Numbered from the stretch's first letter, positions 1 to 6,162 are shown. The stretch is DNA of 6,634 nt from an uncultured Candidatus Saccharibacteria bacterium (GCA_946479665.1 CAMLGO010000043.1:1-6634); one strand, 5' to 3'. Program-made: numbers and translations. The notes: generated by a model not told the origin, from the sequence alone.

Positions 1-591
1 GAGACGATCAGTAAACTTAATAGTGATGAGATGATTCACGGTATTATCATCCAGCTGCCATTGGCAGATCCTAGTGATACGCAAGCGGCCGTTGATGCGG
101 TCGTGAGCCACAAGGATGTTGACGGACTTGGGGACTCGGCCGAATTTGTTCCAGCGACGCCGATGGCGATCGACTGGTTGGTAAATGGCTACAATGTCGA
201 TGTGAAGCAAAAGAAAATCGCGATTGTTGGGGCTGGGCGGCTTGTGGGCGCCCCCCTTGCGAAACTATGGCGCGGCGCAGGGTATGACGTAACGGTCTTC
301 GATATTAACTCGGATATCTCGCAGCTGAACAAGTTTGAACTGATCATTAGCGCGACGGGTGTTCCGGGGCTCATTACAAGTCAGCTCGTACAGCCGGGTG
401 CAGTAGTGGTTGATGCCGGCACGGCGTCTGAGCATGGCAAGATTGTCGGAGATGTTGCCGATGACGTTCGCGCTCGTGATGACGTGACAATTACCCCGCA
501 AAAGGGTGGCGTTGGCCCGCTTACGATCGCAGCCTTATTTGATAATGTTATTCGCGCAGCGCAGCATGTTGCCGGTGCGCAGGTAAAATAA
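1..591 (+). CDS. folD: Bifunctional methylenetetrahydrofolate dehydrogenase/cyclohydrolase FolD, 3' part
   Basis: The frame is open from the first base, so the gene starts upstream; 196 codons are present and about 85-95 N-terminal residues are missing compared with the usual ~280. FolD interconverts 5,10-methylene-THF and 10-formyl-THF in the cytoplasm with NAD(P). Landmarks are IIIQLPL near codons 15-21 (FolD consensus V/IQLPLP), VDGLGD near 40-45, the Rossmann segment IVGAGRLVGAPLAKLW near 75-90, and KGGVGPLTIAALFDN near 165-180 (consensus GGVGPMT). The catalytic lysine region lies upstream of the window. The nucleotide-binding loop reads GAGRLVG where most FolDs have GRSxxVG, and PATP replaces the common PCTP, so the protein is divergent although the fold and the C-terminal signature are clear. 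The gene converges with the response regulator, with 4 nt between the stops and no obvious terminator hairpin there. Confidence 0.93.
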   Translation, partial: ETISKLNSDEMIHGIIIQLPLADPSDTQAAVDAVVSHKDVDGLGDSAEFVPATPMAIDWLVNGYNVDVKQKKIAIVGAGRLVGAPLAKLWRGAGYDVTVFDINSDISQLNKFELIISATGVPGLITSQLVQPGAVVVDAGTASEHGKIVGDVADDVRARDDVTITPQKGGVGPLTIAALFDNVIRAAQHVAGAQVK

Positions 592-595
592 AGAT

Positions 596-973
596 TTAGC
601 TTTTTGCGCGTTCAAGGGCTTCCTTGACGCGGCCAACAACTTGGCGAGGTGTGAGGTCGGCTTTTACGATGTAGCTGTCGATGCCAAGGCTGCGAAGATG
701 CTTTGGTGACTCTTCTTCGCCGAGGTTGGTAAGGATGATGACTGGAATATGTTTACCCCAATCGTGCGCACGAATAATCTCAAGTGCTTCGGCGCCGCCC
801 ATCTCTGGCATTTGAAGGTCAAGAAGGATCATGTCGGGCTGGAATTTTTCAACGAGCGCCACACCACGACTGCCATTATCAGCCAGTTGCACTTCAAATC
901 CATCCGCTTCAAATTTCATGCGGTACATTTGATTGATAACTGGGTCGTCTTCGATGATGGCTATTTTGGTCAT
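596..973 (-). CDS. Single-domain (CheY-like) response regulator
   Basis: A 125-aa receiver domain with no output domain. Visible landmarks are the acidic pocket E8-D9-D10 after the first strand (KIAIIEDD), the phospho-acceptor D52 in ILLDLQMPEMGG, the switch threonine T82 in VIILTN, and the conserved K104 in SYIVKADL. Such stand-alone receivers act by protein-protein contact or as phosphorelay intermediates rather than by binding DNA. It lies divergently from an operon that ends in a histidine kinase, so that kinase is its natural partner candidate (inference). The ATG at 973 is chosen because it directly precedes the first strand and lies 7 nt below a good -10 box. A TTG start at 1009 would add 12 unrelated residues and coincides with the -35 element. 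No Shine-Dalgarno precedes the ATG. Confidence 0.93.
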   Translation of the reverse strand: MTKIAIIEDDPVINQMYRMKFEADGFEVQLADNGSRGVALVEKFQPDMILLDLQMPEMGGAEALEIIRAHDWGKHIPVIILTNLGEEESPKHLRSLGIDSYIVKADLTPRQVVGRVKEALERAKS

Positions 974-1009
974 ACATTTATCATACTTGAGAGTGCCCCT
1001 GTTGTACAA
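974..1009 (-). promoter_or_regulatory. Promoter of the response regulator, predicted leaderless
   Basis: On the - strand a -10 box TATGAT (985-980) follows a partial -35 TTGTAC (1009-1004) with an 18-nt spacer. Only six bases (AAATGT) separate the -10 from the ATG at 973, so transcription would begin at or within a base or two of the start codon. There is no room for, and no sign of, a ribosome binding site. The -35 half sits in the 8-bp palindrome TTGTACAA (1002-1009). Confidence 0.6.
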
Positions 1010-1013
1010 GGCA

Positions 1014-1030
1014 TGCTATACTTTTGGTAT
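1014..1030 (+). promoter_or_regulatory. Extended -10 promoter of the speD-like/acyltransferase/kinase operon
   Basis: TGCTATACT (1014-1022) is an extended -10 element, predicting a start near 1029 and a leader of about 25 nt before the ATG at 1054. No convincing -35 lies at the right distance. The leader has only a weak purine stretch (ACGGGAAAAC) ahead of the ATG. The region that would hold the -35 (about 994-999) falls inside the spacer of the divergent response-regulator promoter, so the two promoters physically overlap. Confidence 0.5.
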
Positions 1031-1053
1031 TAAACAAACGGGAAAACAAATAT

Positions 1054-1395
1054 ATGGAAGATTTAGCACCGCAAATTTATAGGCAACGGTTGGTAATCGA
1101 AGGGTATCCGCGTCAGGCTATCGATGATGAACAAATTAAGAAATACTTGAGCGAGCTATCGACGGTAATTGAGATGCATCAATTAATTCCTCCTGTTACC
1201 CATCGTAGTGACTTATATGGGTGGGCTGGTTGGATTCATTGGGAGAACTCAGGTGCCCATTTTTATGCCTGGGAGACGCCACTTCTTTTCTTCAGTGTCG
1301 ATATTTATACGTGCAAGGCGTTTGATCCAACTGTAGCAGAAAGCTTTACGAAGACATTTTTTGAAGCAGATCGTGTTGTTTCTCGGAGCTTTTAA
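1054..1395 (+). CDS. S-adenosylmethionine decarboxylase (SpeD)-like protein with altered active site
   Basis: A 113-aa protein, near the length of short bacterial SpeD proenzymes (~120-130 aa). Family SpeD enzymes self-cleave before a serine to form a pyruvoyl cofactor and decarboxylate AdoMet for spermidine synthesis. The best match is the C-terminal half: WENSGAHFYAWE (63-74) aligns with the SpeD block ESHxTxHTWPE, and SVDIYTCKAFDP (81-92) with the block around the catalytic cysteine (D-x-Y-T-C). By this alignment S66 is the pyruvoyl precursor and C87 the conserved cysteine. However, E-S-H becomes N-S-G and the catalytic histidine is Y71. The substrate may therefore differ, or processing may be lost. 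The ATG is preferred over a TTG at 1024 because the region 1024-1053 looks like leader. It is the first gene of the operon and its stop overlaps the next ATG (TAATG). The family call rests on motif reading and is moderately sure; the activity is unknown. Confidence 0.62.
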   Translation: MEDLAPQIYRQRLVIEGYPRQAIDDEQIKKYLSELSTVIEMHQLIPPVTHRSDLYGWAGWIHWENSGAHFYAWETPLLFFSVDIYTCKAFDPTVAESFTKTFFEADRVVSRSF

Positions 1396-2204
1396 TGCCA
1401 CTTGAATATGAACGTACGCTTGATACACAGAGTGATGTGAGCGACTATCTGTTAGATTCGACCTTGCTTCACGATTTAACAAAGCGTCTCCTTGAACGTC
1501 AGCCATCACCTATGGCTGATAAGTACATCTGCTTTGAGGTTGACGGACAGGACTCTTTGTCGAATGTTGGTCGGCACATTGAGCGTGTGCGATTTGAAAA
1601 GACCTTTGGTAATACAGCGGATGATATGGCTCGGGAGTATGGTCCGTACGAGCACGCAAGCACATTTTTTATTTCTGTTGACCGAGAAGATGAAACGCCG
1701 GCGGGTGTCCTGCGCATTATCCGTAATTCAGCTATTGGCCTTAAGACAATTAATGACGTCGCAGGTCCGCCGCTGAACTTATCAAAAGAGCATATTATGG
1801 AGCATCATGACATTGAGGCGTTAGATGATTGTTGGGATATTGGAACGGTTGCTACGATGCCGGAGCAACCGTCAGCCACCGCAAGTATTCAGGTATATAG
1901 AGCGATGTATTTAGCGGCGGAGCGTGATAATGTGAAGCATTTTATATCAGTGATTGACGCAAAGGCACTATCACAGTTAAGTGGGTATTTAGGTATCCCA
2001 TTCCAGCCGCTTGTTGACACGCCCCCATTTGAATATCTTGGCTCTGATCGCAGTCAAGCTGTCTATGGGTATGTTTCTGATCTGTTCGAAAGAGCCAATA
2101 ATAAGCGGGCAACAGCAAGAGACAACATTGCGCGCGCCATACTTGGGCGACTTTTTGGTGGCACGGATGATCATACGATTATCCTTAATGACTATAAAAA
2201 ATAA
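1395..2204 (+). CDS. GNAT-fold N-acyltransferase, LuxI/FeeM-like
   Basis: A 269-aa soluble protein with no signal peptide or membrane segment. The core resembles the GNAT branch that includes acyl-homoserine-lactone synthases and N-acyl amino acid synthases. Visible elements are an N-terminal RHIERVRFEKTFGN (60-73) like the R..RF/VF helix, then FFISVDREDETPAGVLRIIR (91-110) matching the strand pair ending in VG-x-x-RL. These are followed by WDIGTVATMP (147-156), in the place of the E-x-x-R-F-A-V strand, and a helix plus strand VYRAMYLAAERDNVKHFISVI (167-187). The last part is ALSQLSGYLGIPFQPLVD (191-208), like the final helix and 'LGxxF..LG' strand. GNATs of this type transfer an acyl group from acyl-ACP or acyl-CoA to an amine; LuxI enzymes use AdoMet as the acceptor. 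Its start overlaps the stop of the SpeD-like gene by 1 nt, implying translational coupling and perhaps a shared pathway. Substrates cannot be read from the sequence. Confidence 0.6.
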   Translation: MPLEYERTLDTQSDVSDYLLDSTLLHDLTKRLLERQPSPMADKYICFEVDGQDSLSNVGRHIERVRFEKTFGNTADDMAREYGPYEHASTFFISVDREDETPAGVLRIIRNSAIGLKTINDVAGPPLNLSKEHIMEHHDIEALDDCWDIGTVATMPEQPSATASIQVYRAMYLAAERDNVKHFISVIDAKALSQLSGYLGIPFQPLVDTPPFEYLGSDRSQAVYGYVSDLFERANNKRATARDNIARAILGRLFGGTDDHTIILNDYKK

Positions 2205-2227
2205 CACGCTTACGCTAGAATGAAGTC

Positions 2228-4414
2228 GTGGACTTAATTATATTAGTTAGTACCTGCGCAATTAATATTATCTTAGGCGCGATCATCGTTTCTCGCGATT
2301 TCCGTTCGCCGTCCTCTCGTCTATTTGGTCTAATGAGTGCGCTCGTAACAATATGGATTATCGCAAACTTTACGACAGATCATTACAATGGAAGTAGTAT
2401 CCTAATTAATGATATTGCGAATAGGACTGCGTATATTGCTGGCTTTTGTGCGGTTATGGCTGCAGTCTGGTTTACTTATTTCTTCCCGGTTAAATACACT
2501 GTTTCTTCGAAGGAGCCGATCTTAGTATCTGTCTCGAGTTTACTTCTGCTTTTATTGATTCCGACAGACTACATAGCGGGCACTGTGTCGTTGCAAGGGT
2601 CAACCCTGATTTTTACAAGCGGTGTGCTTAGCTGGCTCTACGTTTTAGGCATAATCGCTGCAGTCTATCTTATAGTTCGTAATCTTGTTCGCTCAATGAA
2701 GAGGGCCAGTCTTAAGCATCGGCAGCAGGCGAGACTTGTTATTATTGCCTTCTGTACGACCACCCTTCTCGCACTGCTCTTAAATGTTGTCATCCCGTCA
2801 CTAGGAGTGAACTGGAGTACGACACGATTCGGTCCATTATCAACGCTCATTCTTGTCGGCATTATGGCCTATGCGATTGTAAAACATCAGCTCTTTGATA
2901 TTAGGCTGGCATTCGTACGGGCAACTGCATATGTACTTTCATTAATTACACTTATTCTGATCTATGCGGTAATTGCCTTTATGGCGTCTAGATGGTTGTT
3001 TGAGTCTGCTTCATCACCAGCCCAGACTGCTCTTAATATTGCTCTAGCATTATTACTTGCCTTTATCTTTCAGCCGGTTAAGCGTTTCTTTGATCGCATT
3101 ACCAACCATTTTTTCTACCGTGACAACTACAGTATAAGTGAATTTTACGCGCGGCTTAGTCGACTGCTCACCTCAACGACCGATCTAAGGGGGTTGCTAC
3201 GACGAGCCGCTGATGAGATTGCAAATACGCTCAAGGCTGAGTACGGCCTATTCTTCGTGTATGATGATACTCGCTATGTAACAACCAGCACGACAGACTC
3301 GCATCGCCGTCTTCCGATTCAGGATGCTCGGATGATTGATGAGTATGTTGAAGAATACGGGGATAAGGTAATTGTGGCGGATCTACTCGCTGAACATGAT
3401 AAGTTGCGTCGACTGCTTGTAAGTCATAAGGTTTGTCTAGTGTTACCGCTAAAGCGTGGCGATGGTGAAATTATCGGGTATTTTTTGATGGGTGACCATC
3501 GCAGTGGTAATTACACACGCCGGGATATCCGGGCGCTTGAAACGATTGCCGACGAGCTGGTGATTGCTATTCAGAATGCGCTATCGGTTCAGGAAGTAAA
3601 AGAACTCAATGCGACATTGCAGCAGCGTATCGACGAGGCGACGAAAGAGCTTCGCGCCAGTAACGCACAGCTGCAGCGCCTCGATGAAGCGAAGGATGAA
3701 TTTGTGAGTATGGCGTCGCACCAACTTCGTACGCCGCTTACGAGTGTAAAAGGCTATATCGATATGGTCCTTGAGGGTGACGCGGGCAAGATTAGCGATA
3801 TGCAGAAGCATCTGCTTGGCGAGGCGTTTACGAGTAGTGAGCGGATGGTGCATCTTATCAATGATTTCTTGAATGTATCTCGGCTGCAGACTGGTAAATT
3901 TATGATTGATCGTCGCCAGATCAACCTCGCGACTATCGTTCGCCAAGAGGTTGACGGGCTTCGTACGACGGCAAATCAGCGCCAGTTGACGCTGAAATAT
4001 GACGAGCCCGCTTCATTTCAACTGCTATACCTCGACGAAGGTAAGATACGCCAAGTGGTCATGAATTTTATCGACAACGCCATCTATTACTCAAAGGAAG
4101 GCACGATTATTACAGTGGGGCTAAAGGCGGACGATACTACGTTGACGTTGACCGTTAAAGATACGGGTATCGGTGTGCCGGAAGATGAGCAGGCGCAGCT
4201 ATTTACGAAGTTCTATCGTGCAAGCAATGCGCGCAAGCAGCGCCCCGATGGTACGGGTGTCGGCCTGTATCTTGCTAAGAAGGTGATTGTTGCTCACGAC
4301 GGATCGATGGTATTTAGTTCGACACCAGGCAAGGGCAGTACGTTTGGCTTTACGCTGCCCGTGAAGAAAATGGCATTAGCCCCCGTTAGTGATACGGATA
4401 ACCTCAACAACTAG
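2228..4414 (+). CDS. Multi-TM sensor histidine kinase with GAF-like domain
   Basis: A 728-aa integral membrane kinase. About nine hydrophobic segments are visible (roughly 2-22, 33-49, 67-86, 98-118, 133-150, 168-190, 203-218, 231-255, 266-284); the first seven resemble the HisKA_7TM sensor region. A GAF-like domain follows (about 305-452), then a coiled coil (about 453-490), then HisKA with H-box MASHQLRTPL, where H498 is the phosphate acceptor. The ATPase domain has its N-box at 612-617 (MNFIDN), G1 at 645-651 (DTGIGVP) and G2 at 674-679 (DGTGVG), all intact. The GTG at 2228 is the only start that keeps the first membrane segment, because an in-frame TAG lies at 2216 and the first ATG is codon 36. 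It begins 23 nt after the acyltransferase stop, so it is co-transcribed. The likely phosphate recipient is the divergent receiver protein. The ligand is unknown; a product of the two upstream genes is the attractive candidate (inference). Confidence 0.93.
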   Translation: MDLIILVSTCAINIILGAIIVSRDFRSPSSRLFGLMSALVTIWIIANFTTDHYNGSSILINDIANRTAYIAGFCAVMAAVWFTYFFPVKYTVSSKEPILVSVSSLLLLLLIPTDYIAGTVSLQGSTLIFTSGVLSWLYVLGIIAAVYLIVRNLVRSMKRASLKHRQQARLVIIAFCTTTLLALLLNVVIPSLGVNWSTTRFGPLSTLILVGIMAYAIVKHQLFDIRLAFVRATAYVLSLITLILIYAVIAFMASRWLFESASSPAQTALNIALALLLAFIFQPVKRFFDRITNHFFYRDNYSISEFYARLSRLLTSTTDLRGLLRRAADEIANTLKAEYGLFFVYDDTRYVTTSTTDSHRRLPIQDARMIDEYVEEYGDKVIVADLLAEHDKLRRLLVSHKVCLVLPLKRGDGEIIGYFLMGDHRSGNYTRRDIRALETIADELVIAIQNALSVQEVKELNATLQQRIDEATKELRASNAQLQRLDEAKDEFVSMASHQLRTPLTSVKGYIDMVLEGDAGKISDMQKHLLGEAFTSSERMVHLINDFLNVSRLQTGKFMIDRRQINLATIVRQEVDGLRTTANQRQLTLKYDEPASFQLLYLDEGKIRQVVMNFIDNAIYYSKEGTIITVGLKADDTTLTLTVKDTGIGVPEDEQAQLFTKFYRASNARKQRPDGTGVGLYLAKKVIVAHDGSMVFSSTPGKGSTFGFTLPVKKMALAPVSDTDNLNN

Positions 4415-4597
4415 CCACGCAAGTAGAATAACGATACCTGAAGTGATCAAGACTGGCTTGAGGATGCGCTTGCGCTCAAACCACCATTGACCAAGTTTGC
4501 TGCGGTTGGCGGCAGTAACGCGCGTGACGACCGGTCGAGTAATGGCCGCGTCTGCGCCTGAATATTTCTTTGTTCGCTTTTTCTTCTGTTTCACCAT
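4376..4597 (-). CDS. Small basic single-pass membrane protein, unknown function
   Basis: A 73-aa protein with a strongly basic N-terminus (KQKKKRTKK at 3-11), a middle segment TRPVVTRVTAANRSKLGQWW (20-39) ending in two tryptophans, and one hydrophobic helix (about 48-67, LITSGIVILLAWLVVEVI). The positive-inside rule puts the N-terminal 47 residues in the cytoplasm. I recognise the general type as a conserved hypothetical of Saccharibacteria but can give no function. Coding is supported by its composition, by a good extended -10 just upstream and by the complete frame. Its last 39 bp overlap the end of the kinase gene in antisense. It lies downstream of the surface-protein terminator and so seems to be its own transcription unit. 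Confidence 0.75.
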   Translation of the reverse strand: MVKQKKKRTKKYSGADAAITRPVVTRVTAANRSKLGQWWFERKRILKPVLITSGIVILLAWLVVEVIRITNGG

Positions 4598-4615
4598 AAT
4601 GTTTTAAGTATATCA
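4598..4615 (-). promoter_or_regulatory. Extended -10 promoter of the small membrane protein, near-leaderless
   Basis: On the - strand TGATATACT (4615-4607) is an extended -10 element. Nine bases (TAAAACATT) separate it from the ATG at 4597, predicting a 5' leader of roughly 0-3 nt. There is no Shine-Dalgarno. The TG of the element directly follows the T-run of the upstream gene's terminator, and any -35 would have to lie inside the terminator hairpin. Confidence 0.55.
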
Positions 4616-4648
4616 AAAATCACCCCCGTATCATAACGGGGGTGATTT
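4615..4648 (-). terminator. Rho-independent terminator of the surface-protein gene
   Basis: A perfect 13-bp stem, AAATCACCCCCGT (4617-4629) with ACGGGGGTGATTT (4636-4648), encloses a 6-nt loop. Read on the - strand the stem runs into TTTTT (4619-4615), a proper terminator layout about 48 nt after the surface-gene stop. On the + strand only three Ts follow before CG, so it could stop read-through from the kinase operon only weakly. A weaker 7-bp hairpin with a TGAT loop lies at 4656-4673. Confidence 0.85.
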
Positions 4649-4695
4649 CGTATATCTGAGGCTGATGCTTCAGTAAGAGAGCGGTCAGACTCGAT

Positions 4696-6162
4696 TTAGT
4701 TGCCTAGAAGGCGTCGGCTTGCAACGTAGTAACTTGCGCTTGCAACCAATGCACCAAGTGCAAGGGCAGCGGCAACACCGTCACCCGCACCGGTCTTTGG
4801 AAGCTCGGCTGGGGTTGTTGGAGGAGTTACAGGAGTTGTTTCACAATCTTTCAAGTTCTTTGAGTGCTTGCTTGAGTCAAATTTGTTTTCATCAATAGTG
4901 ATGATCTTCTTTGAAGCAAGTTCACAAACAGTGATCTTACCAGGTTGTACTTCACAGTCCTTTAGATTCTTAGAGTGCTTCTTTGCGTCAAATTGATCTT
5001 CTTTGATAGTGATGATCTTTTTGCTTGCAAGGTCACAAACCTTGATATCTTTAGGTTGTACACAAGTCTTGTCGACAGTAACGTCCGCAGAGTCTTCTTT
5101 GGTGCCGTTATTTGTCTGGGCTTTTGCTACGTTGTGAAGGGTGTTAGGACCACAAACAGGTAGTTGATCGTTCTTTGCAACGGTTGCGCTAAACATGACG
5201 AATGCGTTTGAGCCGTTCTTGTAGTTACCAATGTTGATACCACCCTTAGTAACGTTGTCGCTTACTTTAATACCGCTTGGGTTTGTTGAGTTAGCGAGTT
5301 TTGTTGTGCCAGGGGTGTACACAAGGCCTTTTGGAAGGATGTCGTTAATGATAACGTCATTCTGCCAAGTCGTACCAGTGTTCTCGTAGTTGATAAGGTA
5401 GTCAACGCTGTCGCCTGGTTTAGTGGCAACAGTTTCTTTCCAGCCAGTTGTGCCAGTCTTGCGAACTTGCTTCTTTACAGTAAAGTTAGCTTGGTCGGCT
5501 TTAACTCGAAGGGTTACGTAACCGGCAAATTCATTACAGCCAGGAACGTTGCCATCAAGAGCGTCGTAACCAAGTGGGGCACCTGTCGTGATAATGCTGT
5601 CAGGTAGTGTTTTACCGTTTACTTTACCAAGGCTGTGAATGGTTGCGCTACCAGGAACAAGTCGAAGGGCGATGTCGCCACCAGTTGTGTTCTTGAAGTT
5701 AACGTGGTCCCATACTTGCTGTGGTGTGGCGTTTGATGCGCTCACGTAACCAACAGCTTTAGTACCGGTGCTACCGTTAGGAACGATGGCAGGGATTTCT
5801 GCACGAACAGCTGCGCCGTGTGCGATACCGATACCACTTGCGTTTAGGTTTGATGCGGCATTGTTGTGGAAGTAGATGTTAAGAACATATTCCTTGCCCG
5901 AAGTGAGCGAAATGTCGTCAACGTATGTGAGGCTGCCGTCTTTTTCGCGAACCTGAACGAAGTTACGTTCGTCGCCACGGACTGGGTTGTTAGTAATCGA
6001 GTTGAAGGTGACATGGTCAGCCGGGTGCTCGGTTGTGTAAGTTGGGCGATCTGGTCCCCAGGCAAATAGTGCAGCTGGTACGACGATTGCGGCTGCAATC
6101 ATGGCAACAAGCGCGCTACTGCGCTTTGGTGCGTTTCGCATGATGGTAAGTAGTTTACCCAT
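4696..6162 (-). CDS. Secreted DUF11-type surface protein with LPKTG sorting signal
   Basis: A 488-aa protein. The N-terminus has positive residues (K3, R9, K13, R14) and a hydrophobic stretch (about 17-34) forming a signal peptide, with likely cleavage near A34. Residues 45-225 form a beta-rich extracellular region; about 228-365 match DUF11 style (TVKKQVRKTG, then DYLINYENTGTTWQNDVIINDILPKG split across 254-279). Two 32-residue cysteine-containing repeats follow (373-404 and 410-441), then a Thr/Pro linker (442-453). The C-terminus is a sorting signal: LPKTG (454-458), a hydrophobic helix (about 463-481) and the tail RRLLGN. The family expectation is covalent anchoring by a sortase, or otherwise retention in the membrane. 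For an episymbiont this suggests contact with the host or the environment (inference). The ATG at 6162 has AGGAG 8 nt upstream and fits the signal peptide. It is a separate transcription unit with its own strong promoter and terminator. Confidence 0.92.
   Translation of the reverse strand: MGKLLTIMRNAPKRSSALVAMIAAAIVVPAALFAWGPDRPTYTTEHPADHVTFNSITNNPVRGDERNFVQVREKDGSLTYVDDISLTSGKEYVLNIYFHNNAASNLNASGIGIAHGAAVRAEIPAIVPNGSTGTKAVGYVSASNATPQQVWDHVNFKNTTGGDIALRLVPGSATIHSLGKVNGKTLPDSIITTGAPLGYDALDGNVPGCNEFAGYVTLRVKADQANFTVKKQVRKTGTTGWKETVATKPGDSVDYLINYENTGTTWQNDVIINDILPKGLVYTPGTTKLANSTNPSGIKVSDNVTKGGINIGNYKNGSNAFVMFSATVAKNDQLPVCGPNTLHNVAKAQTNNGTKEDSADVTVDKTCVQPKDIKVCDLASKKIITIKEDQFDAKKHSKNLKDCEVQPGKITVCELASKKIITIDENKFDSSKHSKNLKDCETTPVTPPTTPAELPKTGAGDGVAAALALGALVASASYYVASRRLLGN
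4840..5046 (-). repeat. Tandem 111-bp coding repeat (two 32-aa units plus linker) in the surface protein
   Basis: Unit A (5046-4951, residues 373-404) and unit B (4935-4840, residues 410-441) share most residues, including VC(D/E)LASKKIITI, then F-D, then KHSKNLKDCE. Each has two cysteines at the same places (376/403 and 413/440), which suggests one disulfide or one small fold per unit. The 5-residue linker VQPGK echoes the sequence VQPKD just before unit A, so the repeat period is 37 residues. The units differ mainly at D/E, K/T and N/D changes and not by frameshift, consistent with duplication followed by selection on the protein. Confidence 0.85.

Noticed and set aside
592..660. Bidirectional terminator between folD and the response regulator
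   Set aside because: The stops are 4 nt apart, and no hairpin with a T-run is visible there; any terminator must lie inside the coding ends and I cannot support one.
974..1009. N-terminal extension of the response regulator from a TTG at 1009
   Set aside because: The 12 extra residues do not belong to a receiver domain, and the TTG is part of the predicted -35 element.
749..1033. + strand open frame opposite the response regulator
   Set aside because: It is antisense to a clear receiver domain with all catalytic residues, and its product has no recognisable features.
1024..1053. TTG start for the SpeD-like gene, adding ten residues
   Set aside because: The predicted transcript start is near 1029, inside this extension, and the ATG at 1054 gives a normal family length.
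3581..3946. - strand open frame of about 120 codons inside the kinase gene
   Set aside because: It lies opposite the coiled-coil and HisKA region, whose H-box is unmistakable on the + strand; it is a shadow of that coding sequence.
4840..5046. Possible CRISPR or other DNA repeat array
   Set aside because: There are only two diverged copies, both in frame inside a protein with conserved residues; this is a protein repeat.
5844..6098. Open frames on both strands over the N-terminal part of the surface-protein gene
   Set aside because: They have no ribosome binding site or motif. The surface protein in this region has a signal peptide, strong promoter and strong ribosome binding site, so these are out-of-frame shadows.
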